Assembly (NCBI GenBank): GCA_046482855.1
Contig: JAWOEH010000037.1
Coordinates: forward strand, 1-31,394
DNA length: 31,394 nucleotides
Reading direction: 5' to 3'
Source: CAYVSF01 sp046482855
GTDB lineage: Bacteria; Bacteroidota; Bacteroidia; Bacteroidales; UBA12077
The translations under genes and the position numbers were made by a program. The notes beneath the pieces were generated by a model. The model made no database searches, was not told the DNA's origin, and worked only from the letters and a program-made list of their open reading frames with translations. Shown here one piece after another: positions 16,010 to 22,699 of this stretch; positions within the stretch are counted from its first letter, which is position 1; each line of letters starts with the position of its first letter.

Positions 16010-17050
16010 TTATCGGAAGGTAATGCTCATTTTTATGGGATTGTGATCGCTATATTTAAAGTTATGGTCCAGCGTATGGCTTTCGACAACTTGGATATTG
16101 GGCGATACCAGGAAAAAGTCGAGAATTGATGTAGGAGAGTTCTTCGTGTAGTTGGTTTCCAGTGATCGGTTCGTTGGAGTATGCTCATCGTACACCCAGC
16201 GCCATTCTCGAGGGATGGCTCCATGCGGAATTGATTTGGGAATAAAATGGCCGGCAGGATCGGTATGGGTGGATTGATAGCCGGGAGGTGTCTGGTTCCA
16301 ATCGCCACCCACAACAACATAGTTGCCCTCATTAAATTCACTAAAGGCAAAATGGAGAACCTCATGGAGTTGCTTGTCACGCATGTTGCCATCGTCGTAA
16401 GCTGAAAGGTGTACATTTACTACTACCAGTTGCTGTCCGTTGCCCATGGGATGCCGGTTTACCAGAAAACACCGATGGGGAAGGAACAGACGCTTTGGCC
16501 AGGAAAAATTCGTATACAGCGCATGTCGGACCGTGCGCTTAGGCAGGTAAGAGGCAAACGTGTTCACCCCACTGAGTACTGAGCCCATAGGGAATGCAAT
16601 AGGGGTAGGGATGAAGTTAGAGGCATAGTTTATGCCAAACGCATTGGACATGGGGGGCAATTCAGAAGCAATGGTGTCGTTTAGTGGAATTCGATAGCTT
16701 CGCTTGGCTTCGATATCCACCTCTTGTAGGAGAAAAAAATCGGAAGAGCTGTTCTTCTTAAGTGTGGTTAATATCCCATGTAAATATTTGTCGAATTGCT
16801 TTCGTGAGGGGATAACCATTCGTCCGCCATCATAGAAAAAATCCATATCCTCACCCAGCCCGCTGTAGCCAATATTCCAGCTAAAAAACCGGAGGGTGTC
16901 GGAAGGAGGGATGGTCATGCTAAATTCATGTGAGGAGAGTTCTTCTACTTCGTCGAAGGTAAACTCCCCCATGCTACTACTAAATAAAAAGGCAATAAGC
17001 AATGCTGCCAGAAATAAGGCTACTCTCAGGACTCGGTTAATTTCTTTCAC
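16010..17050 (-). CDS. Membrane-anchored endonuclease/exonuclease/phosphatase-family protein
   Basis: A 346-residue protein with an N-terminal membrane anchor or signal (RVLRVALFLAALLIAFLFSSS, about residues 6-26) followed by an EEP-fold hydrolase domain. Motifs in order: FFSWNIGY (N59), FFLLQEVD (E110), VVVNVHLS, VVGGDWNQTP, ILDFFLVSP and SDHNPIKMSI, covering the metal-binding and catalytic Asn, Glu, Asp and His residues of the family. Members cut DNA, RNA, phosphoinositides or sphingomyelin; an exported member is more likely a phosphodiesterase than a DNA-repair enzyme (inference). It is a single gene, convergent with the carbamoyltransferase and divergent from purQ. The substrate cannot be told. 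Confidence 0.87.
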   Translation of the reverse strand: MKEINRVLRVALFLAALLIAFLFSSSMGEFTFDEVEELSSHEFSMTIPPSDTLRFFSWNIGYSGLGEDMDFFYDGGRMVIPSRKQFDKYLHGILTTLKKNSSSDFFLLQEVDIEAKRSYRIPLNDTIASELPPMSNAFGINYASNFIPTPIAFPMGSVLSGVNTFASYLPKRTVRHALYTNFSWPKRLFLPHRCFLVNRHPMGNGQQLVVVNVHLSAYDDGNMRDKQLHEVLHFAFSEFNEGNYVVVGGDWNQTPPGYQSTHTDPAGHFIPKSIPHGAIPREWRWVYDEHTPTNRSLETNYTKNSPTSILDFFLVSPNIQVVESHTLDHNFKYSDHNPIKMSITFR

Positions 17051-17066
17051 AGGTAATGAATTTTAG

Positions 17067-17074
17067 CAAATTTA
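17067..17074 (-). promoter_or_regulatory. Candidate -7 box for the EEP gene
   Basis: On the minus strand this is TAAATTTG followed by C, matching TAnnTTTG, 17 bases ahead of the ATG at 17050. No -33 element is obvious at the expected distance, and the untranslated leader would be only about 10 bases. Confidence 0.4.
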
Positions 17075-17298
17075 CGGATTCAATTCGCTCTTTCTGGCTA
17101 TTTAGCCCGGATTATTCACAAATAATCCCTGTCTCCTACAGCGACTAAGATTTAGTAAAGCTTTTTACAAAAGTTTACCTTATCTAAGGCGGGGTTAGAA
17201 AGAGTGTTTTCCTCTGCGGTTTCACAACAGGTTTAAAGGTAGCATAAAAATTTCAGTTTCTGCAAATCTTCTTTCCACAGGAAAAGATGAAAGGCAAA

Positions 17299-17330
17299 TT
17301 TGTTGAAGATTTTAAATATCTCTATATTTG
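17299..17330 (+). promoter_or_regulatory. Bacteroidota-type promoter for purQ
   Basis: TTTG (17299-17302) and TATATTTG (17323-17330) are separated by 20 nt, a full match to the Bacteroidota promoter pattern. The transcript would start near 17337 and carry about 100 untranslated bases before purQ. Confidence 0.65.
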
Positions 17331-17343
17331 GCGAGTATTCGTG

Positions 17344-17416
17344 TGAGCAGTTAGCTCATGCCGGAGCAACTTGGTTGCAACCTTTTTACCGGTTTGCTCC
17401 CCAGAAACCGATTTTT
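17344..17416 (+). promoter_or_regulatory. purQ leader with alternative hairpins (candidate attenuator)
   Basis: Four possible pairings are visible. TGAGC/GCTCA (17344-17348 with 17354-17358) forms a first hairpin. GCAAC/GTTGC (17366-17370 with 17374-17378) forms a second, followed by AACCTTTTT. CGGTTT/AAACCG (17390-17395 with 17405-17410) forms a third, followed by ATTTTTAA, like a weak terminator. GGAGCAA/TTGCTCC (17363-17369 with 17394-17400) would exclude both the second and the third. Stems are short, so chance pairing is possible. I could not match it to a known purine riboswitch. Confidence 0.4.
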
Positions 17417-17439
17417 AATAGTAGAAAATTAAAAGGCGC

Positions 17440-18138
17440 ATGAAATTTGGTGTTGTTGTTTTTCCCGGGTCCAATTGCGATCAAGATATGATTTACGTGT
17501 TGCAGGATATCCTGGGACATAAAGTAGTAAAGCTCTGGCATAAAGATTCCGATTTGCAGGAGGTGGATGCGATAGTGTTACCCGGTGGGTTCTCTTATGG
17601 CGATTATCTTCGGTCAGGTGCAATTGCTCGCTATTCCCCCATTATGGAAGAGGTGATAAAATTTGCCCACGCTGGCGGATTTGTTTTTGGGATCTGTAAT
17701 GGCTTTCAAATTCTTTGCGAGGCCGGACTGCTTCCCGGAGCCTTACTGCATAACAATAGTCAGAAATTTATCTGCAAGAATTTATATATCATTCCGGATA
17801 ATACGCACTCGTGTGCTACCATGGCACTTGAGAAAAACAAACCGCTGCAAATTCCCGTTGCACACGCCGAAGGGCGCTATTTTGCAAAAGAAGACACTTT
17901 GCAGCAAATGCGGCTGAATGGTCAAATCTTGTTCCGTTATTGTAATAAATACGGCGAAGTTACCAGTGCGGCCAATCCCAATGGCTCGGCAGAAAATATT
18001 GCCGGGGTGTGCAACGAACGCAAAAATGTCTTTGGTATGATGCCTCACCCCGAGAGAGCGGCCGACGAAGAGTTGGGAAATACCGATGGAATGGGGATTT
18101 TCTACTCGATCTTACAGTACCTGGAGCTGAAACAATAA
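17440..18138 (+). CDS. purQ: Phosphoribosylformylglycinamidine synthase, glutaminase subunit
   Basis: PurQ is the glutaminase subunit that feeds ammonia to PurL in step four of purine synthesis. The 232-residue protein has the class I amidotransferase triad: Cys86 in FGICNGFQIL, and His203 and Glu205 in MMPHPERA. The start VVVFPGSNCDQD and LPGGFSYGDYLRSGAIA are standard for the family. Many Bacteroidota use a single long PurL with a fused glutaminase; a stand-alone PurQ implies the small-subunit PurL/PurS system elsewhere in the genome, or a second set (inference). It is a single-gene unit with its own promoter, a structured leader and a terminator at 18173-18204. It lies 16 kb from purD. Confidence 0.96.
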   Translation: MKFGVVVFPGSNCDQDMIYVLQDILGHKVVKLWHKDSDLQEVDAIVLPGGFSYGDYLRSGAIARYSPIMEEVIKFAHAGGFVFGICNGFQILCEAGLLPGALLHNNSQKFICKNLYIIPDNTHSCATMALEKNKPLQIPVAHAEGRYFAKEDTLQQMRLNGQILFRYCNKYGEVTSAANPNGSAENIAGVCNERKNVFGMMPHPERAADEELGNTDGMGIFYSILQYLELKQ

Positions 18139-18172
18139 GTACCCTAAATTAAACCTATCCTATATTTAACTT

Positions 18173-18204
18173 AAAAGGAGGTTGCATCAAGCGCCTCCTT
18201 TTTT
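18173..18204. terminator. Bidirectional terminator between purQ and the SDR gene
   Basis: AAAAGGAGG (18173-18181) pairs with CCTCCTTTT (18194-18202) around a 12-nt loop, followed by TT on the plus strand and with the A-tract serving as a T-tract on the minus strand. It lies between the convergent stops at 18138 and 18208. Confidence 0.8.
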
Positions 18205-18207
18205 CGA

Positions 18208-18930
18208 TTAAATCTCGCGCAGATCCATTAGCACATCGGGATAATTTGCCGGATGTAGCAGAATATCTTCAAATTTTTCGGCCACCTCCTCAGGGCTCAC
18301 CAGCAGGTTGTTTTCTTTGAAGGAGATAAATTTATTTACATCTTTAAAATCCTCTTCACTGGTTCCTCGGATTTCTGTTTGCATTTTTGTATCTACAATG
18401 CCGGGAGCCACAGCATAAACCTTAAAGGCATTGTTGCGCGAGCGGCTGTTTTGCTCATCTTGCAAAACACGGCTAAACATGTCAATACCGGCTTTGGTGG
18501 CGCAATAGATACTCCAGGACTCCACTGTGTGCCGGGCAGCGCCTGAACTGGTGCTTAAGATCACTTTGTTGGCACGTTGATCCTGATAAGCACGCACAAA
18601 TTTATTGATAAGCAACATGGGAGAGGTAAGGTTTACCATGCTGGCTTTATGAGTTTGGTCCGGATGAAGGTTCCCGATTTGTGTCACCGGCCCCAGGACC
18701 CCTGCATTATTTACCAGTCCAATATTATCAGCCTCCGGATGTGAGGCAAAAGCAATCTTTTCGATGGAGTCCGGGTCGGAAAGATCGGCCTGAATATGTT
18801 GATAGTTGGGATGTGAAATAGATGCTGTTCGTGAAATACCAAAAATTCGGTTTTCAGGATTCTTTAGAAGTCTTTCAGCTACTGCTTTCCCAATACCCCT
18901 GCTTGTTCCTGTTATATAAAAATAGTTCAT
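18208..18930 (-). CDS. Short-chain dehydrogenase/reductase (SDR)
   Basis: Starting at ATG 18930 the protein has 240 residues and begins directly at the Rossmann motif (NYFYITGTSRGIGKAVAERL), as expected. The frame is open to 18993, but those 21 extra residues precede beta-strand one and look untranslated. Classical SDR features: TGTSRGIG (residues 8-14), NNAG (74-77), catalytic serine in STSSGAA (about 128) and YCATK with Tyr142 and Lys146. It uses NAD(P)H to reduce a carbonyl. Overall similarity is to the sepiapterin/benzil reductase branch, but the substrate is not certain. It is a single gene convergent with purQ and divergent from the nitroreductase. Confidence 0.9.
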   Translation of the reverse strand: MNYFYITGTSRGIGKAVAERLLKNPENRIFGISRTASISHPNYQHIQADLSDPDSIEKIAFASHPEADNIGLVNNAGVLGPVTQIGNLHPDQTHKASMVNLTSPMLLINKFVRAYQDQRANKVILSTSSGAARHTVESWSIYCATKAGIDMFSRVLQDEQNSRSRNNAFKVYAVAPGIVDTKMQTEIRGTSEEDFKDVNKFISFKENNLLVSPEEVAEKFEDILLHPANYPDVLMDLREI

Positions 18931-19075
18931 ATGTGGTTGGTTTTTATTTTTCGTGAAGATCACCTTGTTCCCAGTTGTAAGAAAACATTCCAATACCCTT
19001 TATGTTTCTTAATCAGGACAGCTTTTTTATTGTATTTGTTCAACATGATTATGTAACGTAATAAAAATCAAAACT

Positions 19076-19693
19076 ATGAACATTAAAGATGCCATTGAAC
19101 AGCGGGTAAGTATTCGGAATTTTACCGACGAAGCCGTTCCCAGAAGTGTTATAACAGAACTTGTACGTCGTGCCGGATTGGCGCCCAGTGTAAATAATTA
19201 TCAACCCTGGAAGTTTCTAGCGATCCAAAAAAAGGAGTTGCTCAATCAGATGGCCACTATTGTTAGTGCCAAGATAAAGTCGTTGCCGGCCAATCAATCA
19301 ATTGCGGCAAAAAATGTAAAGTCGCAGGTGGAGTGGTTTGCTACTTTTTTTCAGGAAGCTCCGGCGGTTATTGCGCTCACCATGGAAGGCTACGAGTCGG
19401 TTTTGGAGAAAGGGGTTGCTCTGTCGCATAAGGATATTAATGAGGCCCGCAATCATCCTGACATTCAGAGTGCCGGTGCAGCCATACAAAACATGTTGCT
19501 TTCGGCTGTTGATCTTGGCTATGGTGCCTGTTGGATGAGTGCGCCTTTAATGGCTAAAGAGGCGCTTGAGGAGCTGCTCCCCATGGAGAAGAACTATCAG
19601 CTGGTGGCTTTCGTGGCTTTGGGGAAGCCCGCTCGCAAGCTAAGTCCAAAGCCTAAAAAACCCCTGGAGGAGATTCTTACTTTTGTTGAGTAG
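19076..19693 (+). CDS. Nitroreductase-family flavoprotein
   Basis: A 205-residue protein with the nitroreductase fold signature. IEQRVSIRNFTDEAVP carries the FMN-contacting Arg-Ser-Ile-Arg type motif, RRAGLAPSVNNYQPWKFLAI is the conserved second segment, and SAGAAIQNMLLSAVDLGYGACWMSAP is the helix and FMN-binding region. VALGKPARK marks the C-terminal region. Such enzymes use FMN and NAD(P)H to reduce nitro compounds, quinones or flavins; the natural substrate is rarely known. An insertion from about residue 60 to 120 is somewhat longer than in minimal members. It is a stand-alone gene with no clear promoter element recognised. Confidence 0.9.
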   Translation: MNIKDAIEQRVSIRNFTDEAVPRSVITELVRRAGLAPSVNNYQPWKFLAIQKKELLNQMATIVSAKIKSLPANQSIAAKNVKSQVEWFATFFQEAPAVIALTMEGYESVLEKGVALSHKDINEARNHPDIQSAGAAIQNMLLSAVDLGYGACWMSAPLMAKEALEELLPMEKNYQLVAFVALGKPARKLSPKPKKPLEEILTFVE

Positions 19694-19838
19694 CCTTGGC
19701 AACTGGTAATTTGTTCCGACTCTTCAGGTTAAAGTGCTATCTTTAACTTGTAAAAGATTGAGCTTTTTTGAACCCTCTATCTGGTTGCACCAGAAGAGTG
19801 GGAAGGAACATTATTACACTACATAAAGAAATAGAAAT

Positions 19839-21488
19839 ATGAGGCATTATCTAAATTGGTTGGCACTTGCCACCTTGTTGGCATTACTATCATGTCAACC
19901 CGAACCCGACGCCGGAGATACGCACACCGGTTTTTCCGAAGAAGCTATGAGAACCTATGTGCAAACACTGGGCAGTGATGAGTTTATGGGACGAAAACCC
20001 GGTACAGTTGGCGAAGAGAAAGCATTGGATTACCTACAAGAGATGTTCATTGCCTTGGGTCTAAAACCGGCCTTTGGGAATGACTTCCGCCAAAAGGTGC
20101 CCATGGTTTCGGTAACCGTACAACCCGAAACAACGATGAAACTATCAGGCAAAACCGGTCATGCGGAGCTTGAGTACAAGAAAGATTTTGTGGCATTTTC
20201 CCGAAACCTGGAGGAACCTTTGGATTTGAAGAACTCCGGGCTGGTTTTTGCAGGCTATGGGATTGTGGCTCCCGAATACAATTGGAACGATTATGAAGGG
20301 ATTGATGTAGAAGGGAAAACCGTTGTGGTGTTGGTGAACGATCCTGGATTTGCAACCGCAGACCCGGATTTGTTTAACGGAAATGCCATGACCTATTATG
20401 GACGATGGACTTACAAGTACGAAGAGGCTGCCCGACAGGGAGCCGCAGGTTTGCTGATTGTACACGACGATAAAGGGGCCGGTTATCCGTGGAGTGTTGT
20501 TTTGAACGGAGCCGTTATTCCCAAGTTGTACCTGAAACCTTCCGATGGCTATAGAAACAGGTGCAAGGTTGAAGGATGGCTTACTGCCGATGCTGCTGAG
20601 CGCCTTTTTCAAACCACGGGCAAGGATCTTACCACATTGAAAGCCAAAGCTGCAGAGGCTGGATTTAAACCTGTGCAACTTGATGCGCAGTTAACCTTTG
20701 GTATGGAAAGCAGCTTTCAGGAGGTTACTTCTTACAACATTGCCGGTATGATTGAAGGAAGCAAATATCCCGATGAGGTAGTGATTTATTCGGCTCATTG
20801 GGATCACCTGGGCGTTGGCGAACCTGTAAATGGCGACTCTATCTATAACGGCGCAGTGGACAATGGCACCTCGCTGGCTTGGATGTTGGAAATTGCCGAT
20901 GCCTTTACACGAAAGCCCAAAGCTCCGGAGCGCAGCGTATTGTTTTTAGCCCCCACCGCCGAAGAACAGGGGTTGATGGGTGCGCAATATTATGTGCAGC
21001 ACCCGGCTTTTGCCTTAGAAAAAACAGTAGCCAATATCAATAACGACCTCATGCTTCCTTACGGCCGCTATAAAGATGTAATGGTAACAGGCTACGGTCA
21101 AAGCGAGTTGGAAGACATGCTGGAACCATTTGCCGGAGAACAGAAACGCTACATCTTTCCGGATCCCAACCCCCATACCGGGATGTATTACAGAGCCGAC
21201 CATTTTCCGTTTGCTAAGGCCGGCGTGCCCGCCTTGTTTGCCCGTGGTAATTGCGACAGCCGCGAGCATGGCAAAGAGTGGGCACGGCAAAAAGAGGCCG
21301 AGTGGTTGCAAAATAACTACCACAAAACTACCGATGAGTATGAGGATTGGTGGGATCTTTCCGGAACAGTGGAAGATGCCGAATTGCTATTTTCACTGGG
21401 GTGGAAACTGACAAATTCACGAACCTTTCCGAAATGGAAAGAGGGCAGCGAATTTAAAGCCGTTCGCGAGGAGATGATGAAAGAGTAG
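19839..21488 (+). CDS. M28-family metallopeptidase lipoprotein with PA domain
   Basis: A 549-residue exported peptidase. The lipobox LALLSC places the lipidated cysteine at residue 19. A protease-associated domain lies at about 110-270 (FAGYGIVAPEYNWNDYEGIDVEGK, ARQGAAGLLIVHD). The M28 catalytic domain follows, with the two-zinc ligands and acid visible: His320 in YSAHWDHLG, Asp341 in GAVDNGTS, Glu375-Glu376 in PTAEEQG, Asp403 in NINNDLM and His455 in ADHFPF. Members are aminopeptidases that trim peptides at the cell envelope. It is probably monocistronic, ending at a strong terminator that runs into the convergent folK. No damage is visible. Confidence 0.93.
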   Translation: MRHYLNWLALATLLALLSCQPEPDAGDTHTGFSEEAMRTYVQTLGSDEFMGRKPGTVGEEKALDYLQEMFIALGLKPAFGNDFRQKVPMVSVTVQPETTMKLSGKTGHAELEYKKDFVAFSRNLEEPLDLKNSGLVFAGYGIVAPEYNWNDYEGIDVEGKTVVVLVNDPGFATADPDLFNGNAMTYYGRWTYKYEEAARQGAAGLLIVHDDKGAGYPWSVVLNGAVIPKLYLKPSDGYRNRCKVEGWLTADAAERLFQTTGKDLTTLKAKAAEAGFKPVQLDAQLTFGMESSFQEVTSYNIAGMIEGSKYPDEVVIYSAHWDHLGVGEPVNGDSIYNGAVDNGTSLAWMLEIADAFTRKPKAPERSVLFLAPTAEEQGLMGAQYYVQHPAFALEKTVANINNDLMLPYGRYKDVMVTGYGQSELEDMLEPFAGEQKRYIFPDPNPHTGMYYRADHFPFAKAGVPALFARGNCDSREHGKEWARQKEAEWLQNNYHKTTDEYEDWWDLSGTVEDAELLFSLGWKLTNSRTFPKWKEGSEFKAVREEMMKE

Positions 21489-21514
21489 AGATACCCAAAG
21501 AGCGAAAAGACGAC

Positions 21515-21550
21515 GCAGCTTCTTATGCACTAATAGGAGGCTGCTTTTTT
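21515..21550 (+). terminator. Terminator of the M28 gene, overlapping the end of folK
   Basis: A 12-bp stem (21515-21526 with 21533-21544, including two G-T pairs) has a 6-nt loop and is followed by six T residues at 21545-21550. The right arm lies inside the last codons of the convergent folK gene. Confidence 0.85.
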
Positions 21551-22054
21551 GTGCTTATGGGTAGCCGTGTAGTTTTTTACCGGCAGTTTATCGGGGCATT
21601 CATCCAACAGCTGGCGGATGGTTTTGTGTAAGGTTGGGTGCTGCATTTCCGCATGATTATCGGTCAGGGGAATGAGGGTAAACCTGCGTTTGTGCAGATG
21701 TGGATGGGGAACCTGTAGCTCAGGTGTATCAATTTGCTGGTTGGCGTAGAAGAGGATATCGATATCAAGTGTGCGGGAAATGAAGCGTCCATCGGCAGCG
21801 CGCACCCGGCCTGCATGGGCTTCAATTTCTTGTGTGCGCGACAAAAGTGTGTGGGCGTCCAATTCACTCTGCAGGGTAACTACCTGGTTCAGGAAGTCGT
21901 GTTGAGCTTCAAATCCCCAGGGTTCTGTTTCGTACAATTCCGAAAGCTGCGTGATGGTGCCAACCTTGCTGTTCAAAGTTTCGCGAGCTTGTTGCAGTAG
22001 CTCTTCTCTATTCCCCATGTTGCTGCCTAGCAGCAATATTACCTCCTGTTTCAT
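21530..22054 (-). CDS. folK: 2-amino-4-hydroxy-6-hydroxymethyldihydropteridine diphosphokinase
   Basis: HPPK transfers pyrophosphate from ATP to the pterin alcohol in folate synthesis. The 174-residue protein shows the family hallmarks: VILLLGSNMGNREELL at the N-terminus, LYETEPWGFEAQHDFLNQVV in the middle, and RFISRTLDIDILFY, which carries the metal-binding aspartates, then PHPHLHKRRFTLIPL. The usual GPR element is replaced by ADGRFISR, a minor variation. It is single and not linked to folP or folB here. Its last codons double as the right arm of the convergent M28 terminator, which also contributes the basic-rich tail (THKHKKAASY). Confidence 0.94.
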   Translation of the reverse strand: MKQEVILLLGSNMGNREELLQQARETLNSKVGTITQLSELYETEPWGFEAQHDFLNQVVTLQSELDAHTLLSRTQEIEAHAGRVRAADGRFISRTLDIDILFYANQQIDTPELQVPHPHLHKRRFTLIPLTDNHAEMQHPTLHKTIRQLLDECPDKLPVKNYTATHKHKKAASY

Positions 22055-22120
22055 CAGCGAAAATTTTTACAAAGAGACAACTATTTTGGGAAATATCAAA
22101 ATATGGGGTATCTGATCGGC

Positions 22121-22320
22121 TCCCGTAGCGTTTTATCTATATGCGACTAGTTGAACAGGTTGTAACTGCAGCACCTTTTTCATACGATACTATGAATGAT
22201 AACACAGGTATTGAGTGAATAACACATTAAGGGGAAATGGCGCGTTAGCGCTATAATCTTCGTAGATAAATAAATAGTATAAAATATAAGGGGCGTAGCT
22301 CTGATATCAAACTATATAAA
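22121..22320. repeat. Degenerate repeated phrases (CGTAGC-type)
   Basis: Three segments share a layout: CCCGTAGCGTTTTATCTATA (22122-22141), CGTTAGCGCTATAATC (22243-22258) followed by TTCGTAGATAAAT, and GGCGTAGCTCTGATATC (22292-22308) followed by AAACTATATAAA. They resemble intergenic repeat phrases I associate with Bacteroidota genomes, but copy number cannot be judged from one window. Confidence 0.35.
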
Positions 22321-22396
22321 CATGGCATATATATATCCACTATGTGTTCTCGGTAAAAAGAAAATCGCGGGTATTGATTGGAAACTCATGTTTCAA

Positions 22397-22411
22397 AATT
22401 CAGAAAACTTG
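22397..22411 (+). repeat. Left 15-bp direct repeat flanking the MITE-like element
   Basis: AATTCAGAAAACTTG, identical to 22569-22583. It ends two bases before the left terminal inverted repeat. It could be a target duplication or a repeat that predates insertion. Confidence 0.6.
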
Positions 22412-22413
22412 AC

Positions 22414-22563
22414 TGTCCGCTTTTATGCATAAGAGACTATTATTATGCAGAAAATCAATTATTTGCCCCAGGCCCTAAAGGGTGTAATTGATTTTCTTCT
22501 CTCCTTTTAGGGTACGAGGCAATAGAAGAAAATCAAGAAATGCATTATGCATAAAAGCGGACA
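22414..22563. mobile_element. MITE-like element, 150 bp, perfect 19-bp terminal inverted repeats
   Basis: TGTCCGCTTTTATGCATAA (22414-22432) is the exact reverse complement of 22545-22563. No coding sequence lies inside. Internal structure is dense: AGAAAATCAATTA (22449-22461) pairs with 22485-22497, while the overlapping 22488-22500 pairs equally well with AGAAGAAAATCAA (22524-22536), so the middle arm has two partners. The GC-richer core TTGCCCCAGGCCCTAAAGG is partly mirrored by CCTTTTAGGGTACGAGGCAA (22503-22522). Small size, perfect ends and lack of genes fit a non-autonomous transposon remnant moved by a transposase elsewhere. A structured RNA or paired terminator is an alternative. Confidence 0.6.
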
Positions 22564-22568
22564 TACAT

Positions 22569-22583
22569 AATTCAGAAAACTTG
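22569..22583 (+). repeat. Right 15-bp direct repeat flanking the MITE-like element
   Basis: AATTCAGAAAACTTG, identical to 22397-22411, beginning five bases after the right terminal inverted repeat. It also forms the loop of a short hairpin, ACATACA (22561-22567) with TGTATGT (22584-22590). Confidence 0.6.
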
Positions 22584-22599
22584 TGTATGTTATATAGAA

Positions 22600-22607
22600 T
22601 ATTTTTG
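22600..22607 (+). promoter_or_regulatory. Candidate -7 box for the surface lipoprotein gene
   Basis: TATTTTTG matches TAnnTTTG, 93 bases before the ATG at 22700. The only TTG upstream at a near distance is CTTG (22580-22583, spacing 16), which is the end of the right direct repeat. If real, part of this promoter is formed by the repeat. Confidence 0.3.
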
Positions 22608-22699
22608 ATTTTTAGGCTATGAAAGTCGATAATCGGAGAATTTAATCCCTATCTTCGATTAATTTTTGAAAATTTTATAAAAATTAAACTAACCTAAAG

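Larger units (their letters stand above)
17051..17439. other. 389-base divergent intergenic region
   Basis: The gap separates the EEP gene (-) from purQ (+). It holds a candidate minus-strand promoter at 17067-17074, a good plus-strand promoter at 17299-17330, and a roughly 100-base purQ leader with hairpins. I saw no gene, repeat or clear signal between 17075 and 17298. Confidence 0.6.
22055..22699. other. 645-base AT-rich intergenic region with repeats
   Basis: No credible gene is found on either strand. The left part (22121-22320) holds three similar phrases built on CGTAGC or CGTTAGC followed by an ATATC/TATCTATA-like run, which look like degraded dispersed repeats. The right part (22397-22583) holds the MITE-like element and its flanking direct repeats. 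A possible promoter for the downstream lipoprotein gene follows. Composition is clearly more AT-rich than the surrounding genes. Confidence 0.7.

Noticed and set aside
17344..17416. Known purine or ppGpp riboswitch
   Set aside because: The conserved aptamer cores of those classes could not be matched; only generic alternative hairpins are visible.
20145..20678. Open frame of 177 codons on the minus strand
   Set aside because: Antisense to the PA domain of the M28 peptidase and without recognisable protein features.
22414..22563. Complete insertion sequence
   Set aside because: Only 150 bp between the ends with no transposase frame; at most a non-autonomous element.
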